Shown: positions 44,321 to 52,455 of the stretch, piece after piece
Position numbering within the stretch: position 1 is the stretch's first letter
Layout: each line of letters starts with the position of its first letter
Origin: CAYPGT01 sp964512985
GTDB taxonomy: Bacteria; Cyanobacteriota; Vampirovibrionia; LMEP-6097
DNA length: 64,000 nucleotides
Direction of reading: 5' to 3'
Assembly: GCA_964512985.1 (NCBI GenBank)
Contig: CAZELI010000007.1
Span: forward strand, 11,482-75,481
Notes under the pieces: generated by a model
What the model was told of the DNA's origin: nothing
Databases searched by the model: none
The model's input: the letters and a program-made list of their open reading frames with translations, nothing else
Position numbers and translations under genes: made by a program

Positions 44321-45697
44321 GTGCAAGTTCATCTACATATCATTGATTATGCAATAATAGCTGGTTATTTTTTGACAATCTCATGTGTTGGTTTTTTTAC
44401 TAAGCATAAGCAAGAAGGTACGGTATTGGAGAATTATTTTTTGGCTGGTCGTAGATTGACCTTACCCTTATTTGTAGCTACTTTAGTTAGTACTTGGTAT
44501 GGAAACCTCTTAGGTATTGGTGAGATAGCATTTAAACATGGTTTAGTGATGTTTTTAACCCAAGGACTTTTTTGGTATTTGATTTATTTCTTCTTAGTAT
44601 TTTTCTTGGTGGAGAAGATTCATAAATCACAGCTCTTTTCTATTCCAGATGAGTTGGAGAAAACCTATGGTAAAAAAACCGCAGTTACAGGAGCTTTTGT
44701 TAATCTTATGCTGCTCTTACCTACTGTTTATATTATGTCTCTGGGACTGATTCTACAGTGGATTTTTGGTTGGGATCGTAATCTATGTATAGTATTGGGT
44801 AGTTTAGTACCTTTATTTTATATGCTTACTGGTGGCTTCAAAGCAGTTGTTTATGCAGATTTCATTCAATTCTTATTTATGTTTATCGGCATAGCTTTGG
44901 TTTTACCTTTTGCATATTGTAAATATGGTGGATTTGAGTTTTTGACCTTAAACCTGCCTGCAGCCCATCTCAGTTTAGCGGGAAATTGGACTTGGCAATT
45001 AATTCTAGCTTGGTTATTAATTGCTACCTGGACCTTGGTACACCCCAGTTTCTACCAAAGAATTTTTGCGGCAGAAGATCTTAAGACTGCAAGGCGTGGA
45101 GTTTTATGGTCTATAGTTTTTTGGTTTGCTTTTGACGTGATGATTAGCATTATCGGTTTATATGCTTTTGCTGCAATGCCTGAGATTGATGCATCGCTCT
45201 CCTTGCCTATCTTTGCTTCATGTATATTGCCAGTAGCTTGTAAGGGAATATTTCTAACTGGACTTATAGCTACGGTGATGTCTACTCTTGATTCCCTGAG
45301 TTTTTCTAGTGCCATGTCTATCTCTTATGATATTTATCGTCGTTTACGACCACAGGCTTCTGAGCAAGAGATTATTGTTGTTAATAAGATAGCTTTAATA
45401 ATTACCATGTTGCTTGGTTTGGTGATAGCAATTTATTTCACATCCTTAATGGATCTAATGTATACTCGTGGAACTCTTGCTATCAGTGCCTTACTAGTCC
45501 CATTATTAGCAAGTTATTTTCATATCAAAGCCAGTCCCCAAGCGGCTTATTGGTCTATTATTATGGGATTGTTAGGTGCTATTGTTGGATATATTATTAA
45601 TAGTTATTTTCATCTTAATCTTGAACCCATATTTTTAGGATTAACTTTATCCTTAATAGTTTTTGCTACAATAAATTCTTATGCCCCTAAACAATAA
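44321..45697 (+). CDS. Sodium:solute symporter family transporter
   Basis: 458 residues with about 12-13 hydrophobic helices. The N-terminal HIIDYAIIAGYFLTISCVGF and the motif NYFLAGRRLTLPLFVATLVS match SSS-family proteins; STLDSLSFSSAMSISYDIY is also typical (sodium-site Ser/Asp). The start is a GTG. It probably imports the substrate, or exports the product, of the flanking enzymes. It overlaps speE by 17 nt. Confidence 0.87.
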   Translation: MQVHLHIIDYAIIAGYFLTISCVGFFTKHKQEGTVLENYFLAGRRLTLPLFVATLVSTWYGNLLGIGEIAFKHGLVMFLTQGLFWYLIYFFLVFFLVEKIHKSQLFSIPDELEKTYGKKTAVTGAFVNLMLLLPTVYIMSLGLILQWIFGWDRNLCIVLGSLVPLFYMLTGGFKAVVYADFIQFLFMFIGIALVLPFAYCKYGGFEFLTLNLPAAHLSLAGNWTWQLILAWLLIATWTLVHPSFYQRIFAAEDLKTARRGVLWSIVFWFAFDVMISIIGLYAFAAMPEIDASLSLPIFASCILPVACKGIFLTGLIATVMSTLDSLSFSSAMSISYDIYRRLRPQASEQEIIVVNKIALIITMLLGLVIAIYFTSLMDLMYTRGTLAISALLVPLLASYFHIKASPQAAYWSIIMGLLGAIVGYIINSYFHLNLEPIFLGLTLSLIVFATINSYAPKQ

Positions 45698-46463
45698 TTG
45701 GTTTGAACAAATACATAAGGATAGACATGCTTTGGGGATGAATGTCAAAGCAGTTCTTTATCATAAGCCTAGTGAATACCAAGATATTTTAGTATTTGAG
45801 AATGAAGATTACGGAAGAGTATTAGTGCTAGATGATTGTTATATGCTGAGTGATTTAGATGAGCATATGTATCATAAGGCTTTAACTCAATACGGCATGC
45901 AAAACCTTGACTCTAAGCTCAATGATTTAAATATCCTAGTAATAGGTGCAGGAGACGGTGGTATAGTGCGTAATCTGCTGCAGAATTGGGCTAGCCATAT
46001 CACTAAAGTTACAATGGTAGAGATAGATAAGGAAGTAATAGAAGTGTCTAAGAAATATTTCCCTAAAGTAGCTTCTGAATTTAATAATTCTAAGTTAGAT
46101 TTAAGAGTAGAAGATGCTCTGGCTTTTATACAATCTGCTCCAGAAGCTAGTTATGATTTGATATTGTGTGACTCTACTGATCCAGAGGGATTTGCAGCAG
46201 GTTTAATAGAAGAGAAGTTTTATCAGGATATTCAAAGAGTGATGAAACCACATGCAATATTTTGCGCGCAATCAGGCTCACCGTTCTTTCAGAAAGAAGA
46301 ACTGAAAACTGCAAGAACTAATCTAGCTAAGGTTTTTAAGGAAGTGCATACTTACTATGCGCCGATGTTAGTCTATCCAGGTGTTATTCACTCCTATACT
46401 GCTGCTGGAGCTAGAATTCTGAATAAAACTAATATTGATTTAGGAGACTTTGTTCTTGCCTAA
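45681..46463 (+). CDS. speE: Spermidine synthase-like aminopropyltransferase
   Basis: 260 residues. The binding loop for decarboxylated SAM IGAGDGG is at about 88-94, VEID at 113-116 and DSTDPEG at 164-170. The catalytic-loop motif normally written YHE reads YHKALTQ here (Y64, H65, K66), so a conserved acidic residue is replaced, which might alter the amine specificity. The protein is about 20-30 residues shorter than E. coli SpeE. It overlaps both neighbours in the operon. Confidence 0.85.
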   Translation: MPLNNNWFEQIHKDRHALGMNVKAVLYHKPSEYQDILVFENEDYGRVLVLDDCYMLSDLDEHMYHKALTQYGMQNLDSKLNDLNILVIGAGDGGIVRNLLQNWASHITKVTMVEIDKEVIEVSKKYFPKVASEFNNSKLDLRVEDALAFIQSAPEASYDLILCDSTDPEGFAAGLIEEKFYQDIQRVMKPHAIFCAQSGSPFFQKEELKTARTNLAKVFKEVHTYYAPMLVYPGVIHSYTAAGARILNKTNIDLGDFVLA

Positions 46464-47379
46464 GGTATCTATAGTAATTCCTAGTTATAATCGTGCAGAC
46501 TATATCCCTGCTACCTTAGATAGTATTATTAAACAAAGTTTCAAAGACTGGGAATTAATCTTTATAGATGATGGTAGCACTGATACTACTGAAAGTATTC
46601 TTGCTAATTACATTAGCCAAGATTCTAGAATTAAATACTTCAAGCAAAGCAATTCAGAGAGAGCGGTTGCAAGGTCCTATGGTATAAGCTTAGCAAGCGG
46701 TGATTATATATGTTTAGTGGATTCTGATGATCTTTGGTATCCTGATAAATTAGAGAAACAGCTTACTATCATGTATGCTAATCCAGATACTATACTTTGT
46801 TATGCAGCAGTAGATAGGATAGACTTGGATGGTAAACCTGCTAAATCTGCTCCTAGACAGTATCAAGGTTATTCTGGTGATGTTTATGAAGAGTTATTGA
46901 AACGTAATTTCATTCCTTCGGTCACTCCAATGATAAGAGCTGAATTTGCTTCTAAAGCAGCTCCGCAAGTGACAGAGTTTATCCCATATGAAGATTGGGA
47001 TTTCTGGTTACGTTTATCCAGAATGGGTAAGTTTTATCATATAAATGAGCCACTTGGTGCTTATAGATTGCACCCTGGGCAATCAGTGCAGAATGTTAAA
47101 GCAGAGAAGATAGAAGAAGTAACCCTTAAGGTTTTGGATGCTAATACGAATGATAGTTCATTAATTAGTAAGGAAGCATACAGTCTTGCATATTTACGTC
47201 TGGCATATTGGTATATAGTTTCAGGTAAATTAAACTTAGCAAGAAGCAAACTATATAAAGCATTACAGCTCTCCTATGCTAGGCTTGGTGATTATAGATG
47301 GTATGGTTTATTAGTTGCTAGTATACTAGCTTATATCTCCCCTAGTTTAATCAAAAAACTTTTGGGGTCATTTCATTAA
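46450..47379 (+). CDS. Family 2 glycosyltransferase
   Basis: 309 residues. GT-A motifs VSIVIPSYNRADYI (N-terminus), IDDGSTDTTE (about 38), LVDSDDLWYPDKL (about 89) with the DxD, and YEDWDFWLRLSRMG (about 178) are clear. It transfers a sugar from a nucleotide donor, usually to a lipid or a glycan. The C-terminus has a hydrophobic stretch (about 280-300). The start may be TTG at 46450 or shortly downstream. It overlaps speE by 14 nt. Confidence 0.88.
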   Translation: MFLPKVSIVIPSYNRADYIPATLDSIIKQSFKDWELIFIDDGSTDTTESILANYISQDSRIKYFKQSNSERAVARSYGISLASGDYICLVDSDDLWYPDKLEKQLTIMYANPDTILCYAAVDRIDLDGKPAKSAPRQYQGYSGDVYEELLKRNFIPSVTPMIRAEFASKAAPQVTEFIPYEDWDFWLRLSRMGKFYHINEPLGAYRLHPGQSVQNVKAEKIEEVTLKVLDANTNDSSLISKEAYSLAYLRLAYWYIVSGKLNLARSKLYKALQLSYARLGDYRWYGLLVASILAYISPSLIKKLLGSFH

Positions 47380-47876
47380 TGCTTAAACTCTTCAAAATTC
47401 TTTTTCGTTATTTTACTTTTGCTGGAAATATTTTTCCACAATTTTTAATTTGTTGTTTACTTCTATGTTTGGATTTCCAGACTGGCTATCAAGTGGGCTC
47501 TTTGTGGTTCTGGGGTTATGCATTAAATCTAGTAATCAAGAACACTGTGCGCAAGGAACGCCCTCCTAGGAGCGAGTGGCGAGTGTCCCATGTGAACGGT
47601 TGGAGTTTCCCTTCGGGACATTCTTTAGTTTCTTTAATACTTTACTGGTCTATCGCGAAATATTTCTTCGTGCCAATGCCTTATTTAGCTTTGCTTTATG
47701 CCTTACCTTTCCTGCTTGGTATTAGTAGATTATATCTACGCGTGCATTTTATTGAAGATGTACTTGGTGGCTGGCTTATAGCTTATGCTTACTTATATTT
47801 CTTTGAAGCTTCGGTTTTGAAATTTAATGCACAGTTTTACGAAACTTTTTATAGGGTCTGTCATTGGTTTGGCTAA
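47379..47876 (+). CDS. PAP2-family membrane phosphatase
   Basis: 165 residues with about five membrane helices. The three phosphatase motifs are KNTVRKERPP (about residues 54-63), SFPSGHS (about 76-82) and SRLYLRVHFIEDVLGG (about 116-131) with the catalytic His and Asp. Such proteins dephosphorylate lipid phosphates, for example undecaprenyl diphosphate, on the outer membrane face. It starts at the stop of the glycosyltransferase gene and ends the operon. It overlaps the antisense toxin gene by 4 nt. Confidence 0.88.
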   Translation: MLKLFKILFRYFTFAGNIFPQFLICCLLLCLDFQTGYQVGSLWFWGYALNLVIKNTVRKERPPRSEWRVSHVNGWSFPSGHSLVSLILYWSIAKYFFVPMPYLALLYALPFLLGISRLYLRVHFIEDVLGGWLIAYAYLYFFEASVLKFNAQFYETFYRVCHWFG

Positions 47877-48490
47877 ATTTTTAACTTTTTAGCTTCTTGA
47901 TAGATACGGTCCTTGACCTGCTTCCAACTTACCTCCTTAAGTAAGTGTGGCACTTCAATATCTTTTTCTACTTCATCGAAATAAATAAGAGATCTAATGT
48001 AATGAAACATATCTTTGTTAGGAAATTTTAGTTCGCAAAAATTTATTATTTCCCCTAATTGATAATGCTCTAATAAAAAATATAAGTCATAAAAATCCCT
48101 TTTGGTTGTTCTTGTTCCAATAGCAGTGATTTTCATGGCTGCTATATCTTTCGGTGAAGCTAGTCTAATTCCGTCGACAACACTGATCGTTTCAATTGGA
48201 TCATACGGATACTGCACTATATCAATTTTAATTTGATTTAAGTACATCTGATAAATAGGCTTATTTTTATTGGTAAGATTAACCTCACCTAATTGCGATA
48301 AAGTGACTACTAATAGTTCTAGGTCTATATCGCTCTTACCAAAAAAATCTAAGTCTGTAGAAATTCTATGTCCATATTGTAAAGAAAGAGCAGTGCCACC
48401 TACTAAATGGTAATCCTTTAAAATATCTAAAGACATTAATTCCTTTAATAAGGCCAGAGTTCTTTCGTTAACTGTTTCTGTGTGTAACAT
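47873..48490 (-). CDS. AbiEii-type nucleotidyltransferase toxin
   Basis: 205 residues. The nucleotidyltransferase motif YHLVGGTALSLQYGHRISTD, then DLDFF, lies near residues 29-50; the following KIDIVQYPYD (about 94) supplies a third acidic residue. KRDFYDLYFLLEHY (about 132) is typical of AbiEii/MenT-like toxins. These block growth by modifying tRNA or similar targets. The gene is coupled (46-nt overlap) to an upstream gene of the DUF6922 type, a common toxin-antitoxin arrangement. Confidence 0.85.
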   Translation of the reverse strand: MLHTETVNERTLALLKELMSLDILKDYHLVGGTALSLQYGHRISTDLDFFGKSDIDLELLVVTLSQLGEVNLTNKNKPIYQMYLNQIKIDIVQYPYDPIETISVVDGIRLASPKDIAAMKITAIGTRTTKRDFYDLYFLLEHYQLGEIINFCELKFPNKDMFHYIRSLIYFDEVEKDIEVPHLLKEVSWKQVKDRIYQEAKKLKI

Positions 48491-48744
48491 CTGAATTGCT
48501 CTTTAGTTATATTAAAATAGAATGATAGAAAGTTCAGGGTGGTATTGTCTAAATATTTGCTTTGTAGAGTAATATTTTTGATTTTTTCTAGACCATAATA
48601 ATTTTTCAATTCTTGCCAATCCTGCATTAAACCTCTTTGCACAACTCGTTCAATAACATATTTGTCACATTTGTCATAATCTAAATTTTTGGAATCTACA
48701 TCCCAAAAAATACCCTTAGAAAATTGAGGCTTGTCATTAGACAT
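48445..48744 (-). CDS. DUF6922-type putative antitoxin
   Basis: 99 residues. The pattern FWDVDSKNLDYDKCDKYVIE, then RVVQRGLMQDWQELKNYYG, matches small DUF6922-like proteins found just upstream of AbiEii-type nucleotidyltransferases. It is the likely antitoxin or regulator. A TATAAT box (48753-48758) lies 8 nt before the ATG, so the transcript is probably leaderless. Confidence 0.7.
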   Translation of the reverse strand: MSNDKPQFSKGIFWDVDSKNLDYDKCDKYVIERVVQRGLMQDWQELKNYYGLEKIKNITLQSKYLDNTTLNFLSFYFNITKEQFRCYTQKQLTKELWPY

Positions 48745-48752
48745 GTATATAT

Positions 48753-48758
48753 ATTATA
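48753..48758 (-). promoter_or_regulatory. -10 box (TATAAT) of the toxin-antitoxin pair
   Basis: It ends 8 nt before the ATG at 48744. Confidence 0.55.
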
Positions 48759-48812
48759 CCATATTTTAAGGTCTAATTTCTCCCCTCCAAGAGTCAAAAA
48801 TACTGGTATTGC

Positions 48813-48818
48813 TATAAT
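48813..48818 (+). promoter_or_regulatory. -10 box (TATAAT) before hisI
   Basis: It ends 11 nt before the ATG at 48830, so a leader of only a few nucleotides is expected. Confidence 0.5.
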
Positions 48819-48829
48819 ATTTTAGCTAA

Positions 48830-49312
48830 ATGTCAGAATTATTTGAAAAGCGTAAAACTATAGAACAAGTGGAAGAGGGTAATGAACTTGCTCCTAAGTT
48901 TGATGAACATGGCTTGATTCCAGTGGTTACTACCGATTATGTGACTGGTGAATTATTGATGCACGGTTACATGAATGCTGAAGCTTTAAGACAGACTATA
49001 GAGAAGGGGCAGGCGGTATATTATTCACGTTCGCGTAAGGCGCTCTGGCATAAGGGTGCTACTAGTGGACTCTATCAGGATATAGTAGAGATGCGCATAG
49101 ATGATGACCAGGACTGTGTTTGGTTAAGAGTTAAGGTAAGTGGGTCAGGAGCTAGTTGCCATGTGGGTTATAGATCATGTTTCTATCGCACTGTACCTAA
49201 TGGAAAGAATTTTGATCCAAGTAAGCCAGTAACGTTGACTTATACAGAAAACGAAAAAACTTTTGACCCTAAGGAGGTATATGGAGATGCACCAAATCCA
49301 ACCCAGCTATAA
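48830..49312 (+). CDS. hisI: Phosphoribosyl-AMP cyclohydrolase
   Basis: 160 residues, a little longer than usual for HisI alone. Motifs: GELLMHGYMNAEALRQT, YYSRSRKALWHKGATSGLYQ (about 65-84), DDDQDCVWLRVK (about 94-105, metal Asp residues and Cys) and SCHVGYRSCFYR (about 114). It opens the imidazole ring precursor in histidine synthesis. No HisE domain is fused. The 3' end overlaps folE2 by 26 nt. Confidence 0.92.
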   Translation: MSELFEKRKTIEQVEEGNELAPKFDEHGLIPVVTTDYVTGELLMHGYMNAEALRQTIEKGQAVYYSRSRKALWHKGATSGLYQDIVEMRIDDDQDCVWLRVKVSGSGASCHVGYRSCFYRTVPNGKNFDPSKPVTLTYTENEKTFDPKEVYGDAPNPTQL

Positions 49313-50297
49313 GAAACATACGAATCTAGATAGCGCAAAAGGGATTGCTTCGTCAGGCTTTTCAAGCCTTCCTCGCAATGACGGTCTTTCAGATCTAGCT
49401 TCTGATACGCGTTCAGAGATAGCGACTACTTTAGATCGTGTGGGTATGAGCAAGGTTGAATTGCCAGTATTGATTACGGATCAGAAAGGTAATCTAGTAA
49501 CTATTCCTGCGCATGTTGATTTGTTTGTGAGCTTGGATGATCCTCATGCTAAGGGCATTCATATGTCTCGTCTTTATCTCAAAGCTAAAGAATTTTTCCT
49601 AAACTATCCTTTAGGTTTTCCTACTTTAGCGAGCCTTAGTGAAGCTTTGATAGAAACTCATCAGGATATGAGTTTCAGCTCTTCTATAATTGTAAGTTTT
49701 GAATATATTATGCGTAAGCCAGCATTAATTAGTGATGTAAGTGGTTATCGTTTCTACCCTATAACATTGTCTGTGACTAGAGATAAAGATTCGAAGTTGG
49801 TTTATGAGCTAGACATTCAGTTAGTCTATTCTAGTACTTGTCCTTGTTCTGCAGCACTCGCTCGTCAGCTAGTGCAAGAGAGTTTTCGTGAGAAGTTTGC
49901 AGATGCGGATAATATAAATATAGAACAAATATTATCCTGGATAGGATCCGAAGAATCGCAGATAGCAGTCCCGCATGCTCAGAGAAGTAACCTAGATCTT
50001 AAATTACGTTTTAAAGAAGTATCAGCTAAGCTTAATTTAGATTATTGGATTAACAAGATAGAAGATGTTCTCACTACTCCAGTGCAAGCCGCTGTGAAGC
50101 GTGAGGATGAGCAAGAGTTTGCGCGTCTGAACGGAAAGAATATGATGTTTAGTGAAGATGCTGCTAGGCGCCTTAAATTATTCTTAGATCAAGAAGCGAA
50201 TGTAAGTGATTATAAAATTTCGGTAGAGCATATGGAAAGCTTACATGCGCATAATGCTAAGGTAGTTACTACTAAAGGTATAGAGAGAGGGCTATAA
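49287..50297 (+). CDS. folE2: GTP cyclohydrolase FolE2 (type IB)
   Basis: About 336 residues from the ATG at 49287, which is 9 nt behind AAGGAGG (an ATG at 49281 is also possible). Family motifs are RVGMSKVELPVLI, DLFVSLDDPHAKGIHMSRLY and SSTCPCSAALA (catalytic Cys). It makes dihydroneopterin triphosphate for folate without needing zinc, and is often induced when zinc is scarce. Residues about 19-33 come from an inserted palindromic repeat. The following genes encode metal-binding proteins, which fits that role. Confidence 0.92.
   Translation: MHQIQPSYKKHTNLDSAKGIASSGFSSLPRNDGLSDLASDTRSEIATTLDRVGMSKVELPVLITDQKGNLVTIPAHVDLFVSLDDPHAKGIHMSRLYLKAKEFFLNYPLGFPTLASLSEALIETHQDMSFSSSIIVSFEYIMRKPALISDVSGYRFYPITLSVTRDKDSKLVYELDIQLVYSSTCPCSAALARQLVQESFREKFADADNINIEQILSWIGSEESQIAVPHAQRSNLDLKLRFKEVSAKLNLDYWINKIEDVLTTPVQAAVKREDEQEFARLNGKNMMFSEDAARRLKLFLDQEANVSDYKISVEHMESLHAHNAKVVTTKGIERGL
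49341..49384. repeat. Family A palindromic repeat, copy 3 (in frame inside folE2)
   Basis: 44 nt with the ends GGATTGC and CTCGCAATGACGG and an inner hairpin (AGGCTT/AAGCCT). It is read through in frame as GIASSGFSSLPRND ahead of the conserved FolE2 core. Confidence 0.65.
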
Positions 50298-50303
50298 ATA
50301 AAT

Positions 50304-51377
50304 ATGAGCTGCGAAAATGGAAAATGTTCAATTCATAATAGTCTACCTGCAAAGCTCCCAGATGCAAGGCTTGCGAGTCCTGAGCCACCGCAGTTGACTA
50401 AAACGTCAATGAGGATGGCGAAGGACGAGCGTAACGCAGCAGATGGGACTTTGCGGGTAGACTATAGACATCATCATGAAAATTGTGGTATTTGTCATGA
50501 GCATAAGAAATTAGAAGATAGAGGAGTAACTCCTATTAATAAAAAGCTTCATGCACATGATCATGCTTGTCACGATCACACTTGTCCAGAACATGGTACT
50601 CCGCACGGTCACATCGTTAAACCTGAAGTTCATAAACATGAACATGGTCATAAATGTAATCACAAGCATACGCATCATCACCATACTTTAGAAACTTTAG
50701 TAGCTAACAATAAATCTATGCCCCAATGGCTTAGAGAATTAGTGCTTAACACTTCTTTCTTAACACCGGCATTCTTGACTAATTATTTTCTTAAAGCGAT
50801 CCCTCTGCCTAAGCTAATTAAAACTTGGCTTGCAGTAACTGCTATGCATGCAGTGAATCGTGGTAGTTCTAAGCTAGGACGTTTAGGGCTTACTTATTTA
50901 GCTTCAGGTTTGGCAAGTTTTAACGGGTCTAATATTAATAGATTCCTTGCTACCTCTTGTATCGCTCTGATTGAGAAGTTTGCAGGAGATCATAAACCTA
51001 ATCTCAAGAAGTCTAGATACGAAAATACTATCTCAGAAATTAAAACTATTAGTTCTAATCTAACTCAAGCTAAGAAATGGAAAGAACTTATACCAAGTCT
51101 CTTGAATATTGAAGCTAAAGTACAGTTGATTGCTCCTACAGTTAGTTATATTATTGGTAAATTTTTTAGTAAAAATACTAATCAATTCATTAAAACATGT
51201 TCCCAGGCTTTTCTTACTAGTCTAAGTTTTGTGGGTAGTGATTCTATATTACGTTTATTAGGTAAGACTTTGGGGCAAGAGTCGCTTGCTTCTGCTGTCG
51301 GTGCTATGTGTGGTTGTTGTGGTTCTCCTGTATGTGCCGCTGCGGCAACAGATTCTGCAGTGTCTAATTCTTTTTAA
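50304..51377 (+). CDS. His/Cys-rich protein, putative metal-binding
   Basis: 357 residues. The N-terminal 135 residues hold many His and several Cys (CGICHEHKK, HAHDHACHDHTCPEHG, HKHEHGHKCNHKHTHHHH). The C-terminal two thirds is helical and partly hydrophobic (LVLNTSFLTPAFLTNYFLKA, LTYLASGLASFNG), ending in MCGCCGSPVC. Residues about 14-53 are encoded by a 122-nt palindromic repeat (50341-50462) lying in frame between CSIHNS and the His-rich region. Position between folE2 and a His-rich outer-membrane protein suggests zinc or copper handling. The family is not recognised. Confidence 0.7.
   Translation: MSCENGKCSIHNSLPAKLPDARLASPEPPQLTKTSMRMAKDERNAADGTLRVDYRHHHENCGICHEHKKLEDRGVTPINKKLHAHDHACHDHTCPEHGTPHGHIVKPEVHKHEHGHKCNHKHTHHHHTLETLVANNKSMPQWLRELVLNTSFLTPAFLTNYFLKAIPLPKLIKTWLAVTAMHAVNRGSSKLGRLGLTYLASGLASFNGSNINRFLATSCIALIEKFAGDHKPNLKKSRYENTISEIKTISSNLTQAKKWKELIPSLLNIEAKVQLIAPTVSYIIGKFFSKNTNQFIKTCSQAFLTSLSFVGSDSILRLLGKTLGQESLASAVGAMCGCCGSPVCAAAATDSAVSNSF
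50341..50462. repeat. Family B palindromic element, copy 1 (in frame in His-rich gene)
   Basis: 122 nt with complementary ends (GTCTACC...GGTAGAC, then GCAAAG/CTTTGC) and a central TTGAC/GTCAA hairpin. It encodes KLPDARLAS...ERNAADGTLR. It shares sequence, orientation and reading frame with the copy at 56240-56363. Confidence 0.8.
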
Positions 51378-51388
51378 ATTAGAAGGAT

Positions 51389-52441
51389 ATGATGCTGAGA
51401 GTTTTCTTTTTATTACTATTTTATCTAAGCTTTAACGTCACAGCGGTTCAAGCTCATGGTGGTGCTTGCGGTTGTACGTCTTTTCGTGACACTGGTCTAG
51501 CTGGACCAATCATAACTATTCCTGCTTATAATATTAAAAAAGGAGTTACAGCTCTTAGTGTTGGATTTGGATTTCTTAACAGAGGGCGTTTAGATAGTTC
51601 ACAAATTAGAACCATTACTACTGGATCTTCCCATGAACATGCTGATGATAATTATGGTTCTCTAGCTCAGACTCTTGCTATCTCACATGGTATAACCGAC
51701 AAGTTTAGTTTATCTGCAGCTTTACCGTTTATAGAAAGCTTAGATTTCAGAGAGGTGACTGATGAAGGAGTAGTGGGGCAGGGCAATAGTATTGGTTTTG
51801 GTGATTTGACTATTCTTGCTAAGTATAATTTTTATGATAAGCATAAGTTCCAATCAGCATTAATGGCAGGTATTAAATTACCTACTGGAGCTACTAATGT
51901 TCAAGCTGATAATAACGAGAGGTTCGAAGCTACTAGTCAACCAGGCTCTGGTTCATTTGATCCGATATTTGGTATAGCTTTTAGTAAGCAATTAAAGCAT
52001 GTTGGTTTAGATTCTAACTTTATGTATAGGATCTCTACTGAGGATGCCCAGAATACTGTTATTGGAGATGTCGCTAATTATAACTTGGCAGTGAGTTATG
52101 CTCTGAACCATGGTCATGAAGATGAGTTTCGCCATCAACATAAAGAAGGCACTAAAGGAATTATGGAAAGAATATTTCCGCAGCATGTTCTTGGAAATCA
52201 TTTGGCTTGGGATTTGATTATGGAGGCTAATGCTGTATGGCAAGAAGCTCCTGAGGTGTCAGGTATAGTGAGTCCTAATCATGGAGGAACTACTGTTTAT
52301 ATTAGTCCTGGAACTAGGATCGTAGTTAATGATAATTGGGTTTATAATTTAAGTATAGGTTTCCCTGTAATACAAGAACTTAATGGTATTCAAGGAGGAA
52401 CAGATTTGGTCTTATCATTTAGTATGGCAACGAGTTTCTAA
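51389..52441 (+). CDS. Outer-membrane beta-barrel protein, possible metal-related transporter
   Basis: 350 residues with a signal peptide (RVFFLLLFYLSFNVTAVQA). The mature start is AHGGACGCTSF, with Cys and His. The rest alternates beta strands with turns and ends in aromatic-terminated strands (LVLSFSMATSF), as in outer-membrane barrels of the MetA-pathway transporter type. His-rich loops are seen (SSHEHADDN, HGHEDEFRHQHKEG). It starts 11 nt after the His-rich gene, so the two are probably an operon with folE2. Confidence 0.7.
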   Translation: MMLRVFFLLLFYLSFNVTAVQAHGGACGCTSFRDTGLAGPIITIPAYNIKKGVTALSVGFGFLNRGRLDSSQIRTITTGSSHEHADDNYGSLAQTLAISHGITDKFSLSAALPFIESLDFREVTDEGVVGQGNSIGFGDLTILAKYNFYDKHKFQSALMAGIKLPTGATNVQADNNERFEATSQPGSGSFDPIFGIAFSKQLKHVGLDSNFMYRISTEDAQNTVIGDVANYNLAVSYALNHGHEDEFRHQHKEGTKGIMERIFPQHVLGNHLAWDLIMEANAVWQEAPEVSGIVSPNHGGTTVYISPGTRIVVNDNWVYNLSIGFPVIQELNGIQGGTDLVLSFSMATSF

Positions 52442-52455
52442 GTTAGAATATATTT

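Noticed and set aside
45667..45672. TACAAT box 8 nt before the speE start
   Set aside because: It lies inside the transporter coding sequence of a tightly overlapping operon. A chance match in AT-rich DNA is more likely than an internal promoter.
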